Assembly (NCBI GenBank): GCA_030062745.1
Contig: CP099839.1
Span: 13,996,044-14,060,043, forward strand
Direction of reading: 5' to 3'
Source of the DNA: Capitulum mitella
Taxonomy: Eukaryota > Arthropoda > Thecostraca > Pollicipedomorpha > Pollicipedidae
Length of the DNA: 64,000 nucleotides
The notes under the pieces: generated by a model
What the model was told of the DNA's origin: nothing
What the model saw: only the letters and a program-made list of their open reading frames with translations
Database searches by the model: none
Program-made: the position numbers and the translations under genes
Shown here: positions 1 to 11,800 of the stretch, piece by piece
Layout: each line of letters starts with the position of its first letter
Position numbering within the stretch: position 1 is the stretch's first letter

Positions 1-895
1 CTGAAGACGTAGTTGTTGTTTTTTTAACGAAGCAAAAAACAGTATGTTGTAGTATGAACATGCGTCCTCTTACCTCCTCAGCGAGTTATGCATTTTCGTT
101 TCACAGAATGTGGGCCAATGTTTCCGATCGGAAATTTCAAATACTCACCCTTTCCTACGTGATCCAGCGCCCTACTCTTTACCACCACGCCAATTCAATA
201 CAAGAGCATCCATGTCGTCCGTACCGAGCATTCCTCTCCGTCCCCGCCGCCGTGCAAGGTGCGTCATTAATATGGCTGGACCGCCTTCCCCGGCCCGTTG
301 ACTGCGCCGCTTCACGTCACATACATACACATCACCTGGGTGGTCCCCTGCCCTCGCGCCTCATAAATAATGCCTCCTCTGGAACACTTTCGTGCGCCAT
401 AGATCTCGGCGACAAAGGCGATCGCTAGTAGCTGAAAGGATCAGTTCTGGATTATCACTGGGCCATTGAGACGGTCAGCGGGAGCCCTCGGTCTGAAGGG
501 GGCCAGTCGGGCTGCTCCCACCTCCCTTATGGTCACGGTGGCGACCGCGGTGTCCAGGGGCGGATCCAGGCGACCGTCTCAGGAGGGCCCAGACCGTCAT
601 GGAGAAAGGCCAGTGTTTGATTAGGTACCACGAGTTTCTAAATGGCCGTTTTCACAACGGTTAATTTGTAGGTGCATGTTACTTTGCGTGCAACCCGATG
701 GAATAATCACCGCGTCTGACCCCTGAAATTTTACAGCCTGTAGCTCGAAAATGTCGGAAATATAATGTCTTATTCCTCATACAGCCTGTATCTGTAGTTC
801 GAAAATATCGACATTTTCAGATCGGGTCGATTACCACGGCGCGTCGAAAAAATCAGTGGTATCATCGAAGTCCTATTCCTCGAAACATGCCACAA

Positions 896-1075
896 ACCAG
901 GGGCACAGCCAAGATTTTCTTAACGGGGGAGGGCTCGGAGCTCAGTGTGACCTGAAATCATACGAAAACCGCCTCTGGGGAGACGATACGCAATGGTTTT
1001 CACAAAAAAGTGCGAGCCTAAGGAGCGGCCCGGGCCCCCCAGCTCCCCTTTTGGCTGCGCCGCTGCCATAAACCG
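896..1075. mobile_element. Short MITE with CACAGCCAAGATTTT-type inverted ends
   Basis: The left end reads GGGGCACAGCCAAGATTTTC and the right end, reversed, GGCGCAGCCAAAAGGGGAGC. Read through, the left end gives the spurious peptide GHSQDFLNGG, close to the ARSQDFSQGG artefact I know from similar elements in many invertebrate genomes. About 180 bp, non-coding. Superfamily not determined. Confidence 0.5.
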
Positions 1076-3113
1076 CCACATCTTTTGGCTAATATTCCGA
1101 TGCTTCTATTGAATCGACATCGTCATACATGAAAGTTTTGCAACAGTGTAAATGTTTCTAAGTATTCATCACCACTCGTTAATAGTTGTTTCAGAGGCTC
1201 GACTGGTCGAACTGGCCTTCCCTTTGTCCAGGTTCGAGAACGTCGCGCAAGCCGTACAAAAGAACAATATTCTTTACCGTAACCGTGCAAATAAGACCCA
1301 CAGCGAGATTTATGTCTAAAATCAATGTACTAGACTGGTGTTAAGCCAGCCCCGGGTGCTACCGTTTGTCAGATGCTTACGCTTGAAAAATCCTTTTAAA
1401 GAAAGAACATTTGCAGCTCGAGAAAACGCTAAGCGTTCTCCATATATATGATATAACATAGAAGACGAGTCTACTGTGACGGCTCTTGCTTTAATTGCCT
1501 GTTTCAAGACGCTGTCTCAGAAACATGAAGCACGGAAAAAAGGTTTTCTCTTCGAGCGAATCATCTGTTATTCTGGACATTTGACATGGTGTGCTACCGG
1601 AATAACACGCTTATATTTACAAGAGTTAATTTAGATAACGTACGTTCGAATTCTATCAGAACTCATTACTCCAACATTTTTTTTTATACCCCCGCAATCA
1701 GATTCTGCGTCCATCAAAATGTAAGCCTAATACATTTTCAGTAAAAACAAATTAATCCAGTGGCGATTCTTTCACTAAGGAAGATGAGGCACTACCATAC
1801 CTGCAGTGATGCGTATTACCAATATTTTTGTGTCTGATTATTCTTATTCTTATCAAAGTTTCGTATCAAGATGCCAGATTACCATTCTGTAGAAAGCAGA
1901 ACATCGATGGCAGCTCAACCTGTTCATTGTTCTGAGAAAATTAAAGCACATTCCTTTGACGAACAGCACAAGTTCTCATTTGAAGACCATTGAGAAAAAC
2001 TGAAAAAGCCATTCCTCACACGGCTGCCATATAAAACTGACAACGCGCTATCTGAGATTGATTTTGCCACGTCAGACAAATTGATTACTGAGAGCCATTT
2101 CAATTCATGAACTGCGCGTTGGTGAATGTCTGCGTTCGGTGTCAACTCGCCTGGTGCAGGTAGATCCGAACGGTGGATTTGTTACAGGTAATGCTTAGTT
2201 TCTTTTTTTGCCTGCAATAGCAGTAGCAATGGTAGTGCGTCAACCAACCCGAGAATGAGAGCTCAAGTATGTAAGAGCCATGATGAAGCTAGTTTTGGCC
2301 ATGGATCAAGCATATCATGGTTACCAGGCGTGCATACCATGATTATGCCCAATAAGGTAGCTAGGATGTTGGTAAGAGGGGCCAAAGTTAAAATAAAAAG
2401 GCTTGACAATGTCCCAGACAGACAAGATATGGATTCATGAAGCCATGCTGTGCTCGCCTGCTATGCATAACAAATGTTTTATAACCGGACGTAAAGATCG
2501 TACTTTTGTTTCTGATTGGCGTCCAACGCATGCATAGACTGGCAAACACAGGGAAAAGGGGTATCTGATAAGAGTTCCATGTTAAAACCCCGATTTTTTG
2601 GAAGTGATGCCTACCCCGGTAATACTGGAATTGACGACTTTCGGGCGGCGGACGCCAACAAAATGTACACACATCAGTGATAACAGAAAGGGTCGAAGTC
2701 CCCTCTCAAGCAAACTGGCCAATGTTCCCGTACTGCATTGAATTATGTGTGCACAAAATGGAAATGAATAATGCAACACTTTTATTAGAGGGCGGCGGCC
2801 ATACGCAAGGTACGGGAGCATTCATAGCTACGTAACCTGCAAGCGGGGATTCTTGTCAAGTGCCAAGTGGAGATTCTTGTCAGCTTTCTTCAAATAGCTC
2901 ATATTAGGAACTGAGTCTAAAAGATGTTGCGAGCCAGATAAATGTATGCAAATGTTTGGCACAGTCGATGCATGTTCCTGAATTAGTGCCGAAATGCTGA
3001 GCCATGCTATACATAAAATGAACGTGCCGTATGATTTTCTTTTTTCTGATGCCTTGATAATGGTGGGCATAAAACAACAAAAACAATCGAAAAAGAGGCT
3101 CCTACGATACATG
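1076..3113. other. No gene seen
   Basis: AT-moderate DNA with only short chance frames; nothing repeated or recognisable apart from homopolymer stretches. The same applies to 1-895, 4439-5429, 6567-8094 (with a GC-rich patch at 7540-7860), 10116-11554 and 11801-14639. Confidence 0.5.
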
Positions 3114-4438
3114 TTAACCCGCGTAATGGAAGGGGGTTTCGCACTAACGCGCACTGGAAGGGGGGTCTAAAAGTGCCTCCCTTCGATCTCGGCAACGAAA
3201 AGAGCTATAGACATGAAGTGTTATGGACAGGGTGGGGCTGTAATGATTTACATCGTGTGCAATTTTCATGACACTAGGTCAATATCTTCAAGGTCCAATG
3301 GGGTCGAAAAGGTCAACTTTGGACACTCTCGGTCCGTACAGGTCATTCCGTACAACTTTTAGAACGAAACAGAAAAAGGGTGTATGTTTGGGCGTTAAAG
3401 CGTAGAATACACTTCCATTCATTTGACGTCTTGACGGCGGATTTCGGGTCCAGGTCATGTCAGGTCATTGACCTATGACGTCATTTTTTCATCTTTTGCA
3501 GATCAGATTTCGAACAACACGGGACAGTCTGAGAGTAAATGAGGGCGCGACATGTATCTTTTGGCGTATTTGCAGTGAAGGTAGCCAACATCGGTACATT
3601 TGGCTACTTCCAGCGTTTATATTTATGTATGTACGTGCATGTATATATGTATGTACATGTGAGTATCAATGTGCCAAACGTGTCTTAGTAGGGTCATTGA
3701 ATGCACAATTGATACAAATCGACATATTGCAATGCAAATCTGGACCAGGTTACATAACAGTTTCCCTTGACCTTTGATGACTTGACCTGAAATGACTCTA
3801 GTATATATGTATGCGTTCCATGTGCGCACAGGTGTTTTTATCAGGGTCTTTGAATCCATATTTCATACACATCGACATGTCGCAGAACAAATCTGGGCCA
3901 GGCCACAAGATATTTGACCTTGGCCTTTAATGACCTTGGCCTCACTGATCTTGGTATATGTAAGCGTATCAGCGTGCGCACATGTGTTTTTATTAGAGTC
4001 TTTGAATGCATATTTCAAACAAACTGGTTTGTAGCAAAGCAAATCTGGATCAGGTCACAAGTTGTTTGCCCTTGACCTTTGATGACCTTGACCCTTATTG
4101 ACCCTGGCTGTGGTCTTGGTACATCCATCACTCATGCCCGAATAACATCACCTGATTGTGTTCAGACGGTAATCTTAGGTAGAACGTTAGTTCTTTCACA
4201 AAGTTCCCATTTGTCAGCGACAACCGTCGTTTTCGTCATGTTTGCCTGACTTCAAATGCTTGAAACTTCAAAAAATTTCCGGACGATTTGCGACTTTTTC
4301 GTGTCATTTGACGAGTTATTCAATTGTCATAGATGTCACAAAGTAGCAATAACCAGCACCGATTCGTTCTCGAGATAGTCAAGAAAAACAGGCGGGGGGG
4401 GGGGCATAAAGAGACCCCCTTTCCAGTGCGCGTGTTAA
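3114..4438. mobile_element. Family A TTAA-ended non-autonomous element with internal tandem units
   Basis: The right end reversed reads TTAACACGCGCACTGGAAAG; the left has CTAACGCGCACTGGAAGGGG and, 30 bp further out, TTAACCCGCGTAATGGAAGG, so the TIR may itself be duplicated. The interior has three copies of a unit of about 152 bp (anchors at 3691, 3844, 3996), each ending in TGACCTTTGATGACCTTGACC-like sequence. No transposase. TTAA ends suggest piggyBac-type mobilisation. Confidence 0.5.
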
Positions 4439-5429
4439 GGTGAACGAAACTCGGATAAAAAGCTGTTTCAGGCTGGTCGGCCATTATTTCCATCGCTGTG
4501 GCGAAATGTTCCACCTATGACGGTGCCTCACCCGTTGTGGAACCCTGGCGCCGCCACTGGATTGATGTGGTTTTCAATGGCATCCTTCAGTACAAGACAA
4601 TGGGTATTTCGCCGGGATAACTTGTAAGGGAAGCGAACTAACCGCGTCGATGTGCCAGGAGCTCTGGGCATTCTAGACACCTTTCGTGAAACGAGTCCGG
4701 CAATAACCCGTGAACCATTGGACAGATTCGTCGACGCTGGCAGCGATACCCATTGGGAGACGGGAAGATTTACTGTACGGCCTGCGAATAGCCTGCGAAT
4801 AGGAGCCCATTATAGTCTGACCAGGTGGGTGGCGGGTCGGGTGATCCAGTCTTAAATTGGCACGGAGCCGCTGGTCCAAAGATGTTTCCACGAGCGCACA
4901 ATAGCGTGGGAACTGTCTGGCCGCGGGAACTGCAGCCACAGTCTGAGTGGGTGCCATGGGGCCGCGTGCGGTCGATACCCCGCTGTTCAGACGTTAACAA
5001 GATCGACAGCTGACTTGATAGATGGGTCAAGCATCGGCTATTCAGAACCAGCCGAATGTCGCACTGCTGCTGAGGCGACGCAAACCATACCGCTTAGTTT
5101 GGGAACTGTTTCTTGACATCGTTTGACTATTTTTTATATTAAACTTTGATCTGAACAATTGCTAGGGTGACGCATAGGATGAGAGCCCGTTCTAAGCGAA
5201 ACTCGTTGCACGGACTCTAAAGCCCGCACCCAATCGTACAACTCGGTCAGGACAGGTCACGGCAGATTTTCGTGGCGAAGTTTTAATCCTTGCACGTATG
5301 GAGGGAGGGGGAAGGAGGTTGATGTCCCTTCCGAGATAACTTCCTATTCCGTTTCCGATTCCGATGATAACTTCCTAACGATTCGTTTGATCCACCTAGA
5401 ACGTGATGCAACATCTGGAGCATCATGTT

Positions 5430-6566
5430 CGCATCTTACGGTACAGAAAATCCCCTCTGCTTTACCGTGGGAACGAGCTGTGACGTCATAACGTGAACCA
5501 CGTCAGCCGTTTTCGTTCCCCAACGCGGCCGGTTGGCAACAGTCTCATTTTTGTCTCACTGTATGACGGCCAAAGTGGACAAATGCAATGAAATATATGT
5601 CAATCGACTGAAAATGTTATGTTCTGTAAGAAGATATGCATATTTGGTAGGCTTATGCTTACTGTCGGGATTATCGAGGACGTAAACTAAGGTCATGAGC
5701 TATGAAAAACGCCACTCTTTACCTTTGGAAATGCGATACAAAACAAGCACCGGAAAACAGTCTATATATTCTGAATGCTGGAGCTGTAAGGAATCGAATG
5801 ATATAAATTTGATGCAATTTATCTCTTATTTCATGAAAAAAGGGAGGAATGCAGCGTTGGCTTTTGCTCCGACCCGCGGAGCGGCGGAAGCAGGTCAGGT
5901 ATTGAGCCTACAATCCCACGACATGTCTAGAACTATTTTTTTGTGGTGAACATCGACTTAAAAACGTTCCAACACATCTAAGTCACGATTTTTAAATACT
6001 CAGAGGTGATTCTAGGTCACTGGCTTAAGATAACCTTAGATGACCTAAGATGGCCTTAAATAACCAGAATGACCTTAAAGGCGTCATTCGACAATAAGGA
6101 TGGTTAATTTAGCTGCTACAGCTGATCTCAGCAATTATCGTTATCTACAAAAAAATGTTTCTGCAGCTCCGAAAACTGATTTAAATTCGACGATCTCGCT
6201 GGACAAGGTCGACCTAGCATGACCTAGATTGCAATCTATGGGTGAAATACAATCATGTGATGTGCATGTGGACTCATAATGATTGGCAAACACTATGATA
6301 TTCGTTTCGCTTCATATCATTAATTCTTTAGCGTTCAATTGTACTTAAACTCGGAAAGTGTCACTTTCGACCAATTTTTTTATATTTGACTCCACCTGAA
6401 ATGTTGTCCATTGATCTGAAACCTTGTTAGTCACGAGAACTCGTCACGTGCAACACGCTACTTTTTTCCGTGACGCTTTAGCGTGGAAATGGGAAGTGGG
6501 TTTGTATCTTTCCCTCCTGCTGTATGTCCGCGTTATGCAGAAACCCCCTATACGGACGAGGGTTAG
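5430..6566. mobile_element. Family B TTAA-ended element, copy 1
   Basis: Homologous over its length to 25173-26410. The right end reads CCTATACGGACGAGGGTTAG. The left end is decayed, so its boundary is approximate. Shared internal landmarks are a GTCTCANTTTTGTCTCACTG stretch near the left, a patch around CGTGCAACACGCTACTTTTTTC, and the right end. Contains AGGTCA-like words. Non-coding. Confidence 0.6.
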
Positions 6567-8094
6567 TATGCCACAAAAGTTGCGACACGATCGCGTGGTA
6601 GCGTAACCCTTTATTGGCCAGCTGCCAGCCGACACGCGATCCAGACATCTGGTGCTGAAGCGTTTAAAACTCGTCTAGCTACCGATCACGCTAGCTCAGC
6701 AGCTGGTATGGTATCGATAAGCCGCCAGTGCAGCCGAACAAGAGTTGTTCCAAAACCTATCTTCTTTCTTATCTACTGAAAGATACGTGAGGCGGGTGTG
6801 GATATCGAAAGTAAAAAATGCCTTTCCAATATTTTGCAGCCAACCACCACGTTTTTATTTTTCCCAGACACTTCTCACCAGATGATTTTATTTTTTTCGC
6901 CCCAAGTTTTAGGAAACAATAATCAAGAGCACAATGAAATCCACAGTGGCATCCTCCGACCTGCCTTGTGGGCTCCTACACCCATGTTCAATGCAGTCAC
7001 AGCACCGACGATATGGGCCGTTTTGCCTATTCTACGCGCAAAACCTATGCTGGAAATTTCAAATGGTGGCTACACTGACTCACCATAAATTACGTAATTA
7101 CGCTCACTCCAGAAGCATTGCAGTTCGTTTCCTTCGCACTTAGTAATCCTTGTGTATTGATGTTACCTAAAAACTCCGATCAAGCACATTATTTAACTAC
7201 GATTTGTGGCAGTGGAAGTGAAAAAGCCCTGAAAATGACTCGGATGTATTGCGATATTTCCAAGGTTTGAGCGCCGCCCTATCAATGCCGTGAAACAACT
7301 GGGTTGATGAGGGCCCGACTGCTGCCGGCTGATAAATTATCGATTTCTTTACGTCGTCAAAGCAAATATCTACCTCGGCCTAGAAACAACCACCGAAAAA
7401 TGTTACCAACAACGCGCAACTTGCCCTGAAAATCGTACGATGAATAGGGCTGATTTGACCTCCACCACTTGGATATGGTCCCTAATTCGATCCATCCATC
7501 TTGTGGGCTTGTTTACCGTTGGGTTTGGTCAAGGTCTGTTGTCAAAGGTGGCGGTATCGGCGCGGCGCCTTTGACGCGGCCCGCGCCACAACGGTTTCAG
7601 CTAGATTAACTCGGGTACGGGCGGCTGGTGTCGGTCGGACCGCAGCGGGCAGAGCCGCCGTCTGGGCAGATGGCGCCACCGGCCAACATGCTGGTGAGCG
7701 GCCGAACAGGCGTCCCCGGCAGAGGTCAACAGTGGAGCCCCGCAGAAACCGCGCAGCGGCAGGCGAACCTGCGAAGGGGCGAGGTAAAGCCAGGGGCTCC
7801 CCTGCCGGCCGCCCCCTCAGTTTTTGTTCTTCAGATATGGAGAAAACGTTGATTTGCTCGGGTTCAGGGAAACCTTTTTTACCGTGTAACGAAACCCCCA
7901 ACACAATTCAAGCGCGTCGCGTTATTTCAAAAAGTTTTGCGTTTTGTTCCCCTACAAAGTGTCCGAAGTATGACAACGGAGGGATTTTAGGCGGCTGCGT
8001 CCCTCCTTCTGTATGAAATGTGTCTGTATCTGGCCTGGGGCCTCTCTGCCCTTCATCGTAGTTTCTAGAGACAATTCTGCTAGCTTAGGTTAGG

Positions 8095-9420
8095 TTCCCT
8101 CTTGCATTTACAGGGTCACTTTTGGTGGTCTCGGGCCGTTTACCGTGTTAGGGCCCTCTAGTGGTCTGAGGTTTCTTTCACAGGTTCACGTGTCCCGCGG
8201 GACGTCTCAGGCGTTCCTTTGATGGTTTCATGGGCACCTCGGGCAGGGCAGAAACTGCTAATTAGCAGTTGCAAAGGCCCCTCACTAGCATTCTCAGGGA
8301 ACCCGCTGTAATTTTAAGTGCCCTTTTGTCTTCTCTGAGGAACATTTTTAACGCCTCAGGGGCCCTCTGGCATTTACGGAAGATCTTTTGACGATTTCAG
8401 GACCCCGTGCAGTGTCATAGGCCTGTGCACGTCTCCGGTTGTTTCCATGGCTGTATCAGGGTCTTCCTTAGTTACATGGGGTATATCTGGCAGTCTTAGG
8501 GCCTCTCTAGCTGTATCAGAGGCCTTTGTTGGCGCTTCAGGGGCTTTACTGGCAGTATCAAGGGACCTTTTCCGTGCTAGAAGCCCGTCTAACACACTCG
8601 GTGGTCCTCTGCCCGTCGGGGGCTCCCATATCACCTCAGAGGTCCTCTTATCGTCTTTACCTCGCAGGGTCCATCTTCTGTTTAGGGGCCCATCTTGCCG
8701 TCTCAAGATCCCATGACTACATCAGGAACTCCTCGGGTTTTCAAAAAGACCAGTATAGCCCATTTGGTGCCCCTCTCGAAGTTAAGGTCACAGGAATCCC
8801 TGTTCAGGGGCCCCTCTGGCTGGCCAGGGTCTCCTAATGCGGTGCTAGAAACCCTCTTAAGTTCTTGCTGTCTCGGGGCTCTCTCTGGCACTTTTAGAGG
8901 CCTCGTGGACCCTTTGCCGTTTTGGAGCCTATCTTGCGGTCCCAGGGACCATGAAGAGTTTCAGGGGCCCTTTTATTCATTTTAGGGACCATTTTGCCGT
9001 CTCAGGGTTTCATTAACCCTCTCGGTGGCTCGCTGACTTCATCAGGAACCTTCAGCTTTTCACATGGCCAGCGAAATTAATTCGTGGCCCCCATTGACAT
9101 TCTAGGAGTCCTTATGCCGTTCCAGAGACTCAGTTCTCATCTTGGCAGTCTCAGCGGTCTCATGGCGCTTCTGGCGGTCTCAGGGACAATCTGCCGTGCT
9201 GAAGTCGTGCTGTGGTCTCAGGGGCCCTTTGGGAGCTCCAGAGGCCTTCTAAGCGTCCCAGGGGTCATCTAACCCTCCCAGAGGTCCCCTGACTACATCA
9301 AGAACCCGTCACGTTTTCACAGAAATTTCATGAAGCTCAAGCGGGGTCCCTTAGGGGACCCCTTTTGAGTCCCAGAGGGGCCCCTTCTTAGGCCTCAGGG
9401 AGGATCGCCCCATCGCATCT
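8095..9420 (+). repeat. Old degenerate minisatellite, unit about 30 bp
   Basis: Imperfect repetition of TCTCAGGGGCCCNTTTGCCG-like units with spacing near 30 bp over 1.3 kb. Units have diverged widely. Several frames are open but consist of repeat-encoded peptide (GPFxSxxGL), so no gene is called. Confidence 0.65.
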
Positions 9421-9679
9421 GGATCCGCGCCTAGGTGAAGTCCCAGGAGCCTGCGGAGATATTGCGTAAAGGAAATAAAAATTGTCTCAGAAGACCACAA
9501 ACAGACCGTGCATGCGCAGTCCGTCTATGGTCATAGTCGAGCAGAATGACAGACTGTGTATGCACTGTCCGTCATCCTCTCCTTTGCAGCGGGAACTATG
9601 ACAAGACGCAGCTAATAAATCCAAAATTTTCTATTCCCAGTCTCCGCCCCACGCAAAAACATACGAGACTGCGCCACAG

Positions 9680-10115
9680 ACGCCGTGCTCCGTCTCGTCT
9701 GCCCCGGACCCCTCGGCCTGCACCCCAGCCCGACCGTGAATCGTGAATACCTGCCGCCGTCGCGGCGCGGCCTGCCCCATTTATCACGCTCGCGGCGCGC
9801 CGTCGTCGGCTCTCGGGCGGAGACAGGCGCTCCGGCCGGCCAGTCAGCGCCGGTAACAGGTCCGCGCGCTGCAGGAGCGGCCACAAAGCGCGCCCGCCGG
9901 CCGGCGCGCTCTGTCATCATTACTTAGTGGCGGCGCCAGTCCGTGGCGGATCGGCCACGGGCGGACCGCGGTGGTGGGCGCCGTCGGCGGCGGCCCACGC
10001 TGTCGCCTCTCGGCGGGCTGGGGTTGGGTGCTCCGCATGTCGCTGGGCTCCGCAGCTGGGACGGAGGGGATGAGGGTGGCGCCTCGGCGGCCAGGCAGTT
10101 GCAGGGGTCACTGGC
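9680..10115. other. GC-rich, CpG-dense block with no recognised gene
   Basis: About 430 bp of high-GC, CpG-rich sequence between AT-rich flanks. Several overlapping frames exist but none shows a domain. It could be an unrelated promoter/CpG island or fossil repeat. Confidence 0.35.
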
Positions 10116-11554
10116 CGGGGCAATGAAGCGAATACGTATGAACGACGGATGACAAGTGGAAAACTGTGCCAGAATAGGAGAATATAAATAAAGGTACAGC
10201 CCAAGTAAAGCAAAGGCATAGACTGCCATGACCGATGGTAACATGACGACGTAAAAGCAAAGGAATGCCTAAAAGTTGGAGGAATGACATTCCCAAATTT
10301 ACTTAAGAGATGATTATTTCCATACATCACCATAGAATGAAACACTGATCACCATCACCACCATTGAAAAGCTCATCATCACCACAGATGTCAGTGTAAA
10401 TATTCACACAACTCAAATGTCACTAAATTTATCGACGCGGTCGGCCGCCAGGGTCGTTTCGCGCCACCAGATGCCATGCATGTCCATGTCGGCTGTCGCC
10501 GGAGGCAAACGAAGCCGACACAACAAAAAAGACACTGTCAACAGTTACTACGTCAAGGACCTGCATGAAGTTTTCTGAATTAACACAGGCTTTCAACCCG
10601 TTTCTCAACATGTAAACTCCCTGAAAGTCTTCAACTTTCTCGCACAGAAAATTAATGTTTTTTTCCGCGCCTAAATTTCAAGAGCTGATGAACATCTTGC
10701 TTCAATATCCTATCATCTTGCATCAATATCCTGGTTATTCAGGCTGCGTATCTCGGCATAAAGTTGTGGAATTTTCAGGTTTAAGTCATCAGACATAGAC
10801 ATCCAGAGACCACGCTATTTCTTCCGCACCCAAGTCCCCAAACTTAAGCACTGGAAAGTTTCCATGGAAATACGCGCAAAGCTGTCTTGCACGTATGATC
10901 TCGGTGTATTTGTCGATTAAAGTTGTTTGCATAATATTCCTAAGACGATGGAAACACACAAAACACGGTAACCTGTAGCACTTATGATGCTTCGTTTATA
11001 AAGTCATTCAGCCTGCCTCGTTGTGGGCCGCAAAGAGCATAAACACGGGACGTTTATCAGGTTTGTGAACTCGACTTGTTTACACTCCATGCCTTGCATG
11101 GCGGTTTTTCATACGCTAACAAATAAACAAGCAAAATGCCAATAAGACTAGCAAAATTCAGCCCAGGCAGATCAATCTCTGAACAGAGGCAACTTTGGCG
11201 TGGAGGCGATCTGTAAATCCAACTTTTACTTATAGTCGAGATAACCAGCCTCTGTCGCGCAGAAGCTATCACATGGGAGTCAAGTGGACAAAAAAAAAGC
11301 TCGTTTCGTCGTGGTTAAAGTGGTTGTGAAGGAAGAAAGCGGAATGTCTTTGGAGGTGACGAATACGTAGCTGTTTGGGAAGATGAGAAATCCGTGCCTA
11401 GTAGAAAACGGGAATTAAAAATACCTTAGAGCTAACAGTTCCTCAAAGCTTTTGTCGAGTGATCTGCATGGAAAAGTAATGTTATCGGTATTAGATACAA
11501 TGAACCGTTTCCAATATGATTATCTCGTGTCTACATCCATAAGTCTACATACTG

Positions 11555-11800
11555 CCACCATGGCCTAGTGAATGAGGAGCCGAACAACAGAGACCGATGT
11601 CTGCCAGAAACAATGGATTCGACTCCAACAGCGGGCTGTATCTGTATTTTGCCCCGAACCGGTCACGGGGCGGTCGTGTCGTGGAGCTGCACGACACTGT
11701 AGATTCTCCAGCGCCATCTGGGTCGGTACCTGAGGTAAAATGGATCGATGTCTGGGAACATACGCGTGGTGAGGTCGGAGTCCGCGCAATGAGCGCAGCT
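11555..11800 (+). mobile_element. Possible tRNA-derived SINE
   Basis: TGGCCTAGTGAATGAGG at 11561 resembles a pol III A box and GGATTCGACTCC at 11615 a B box, about 54 bp apart. The segment does not fold as an intact tRNA by eye. No second copy or clear tail was found in this window, so the boundaries are nominal. Confidence 0.3.

Noticed and set aside
7501-8016. 171-codon frame in a GC-rich patch
   Set aside because: No domain, and three phases open together; possible CpG island only.
8374-8985. Frames with repeated GPFxS/GxLLAVSG peptide, collagen-like at first glance
   Set aside because: No Gly-X-Y periodicity; they follow the 30-bp degenerate minisatellite in several phases.
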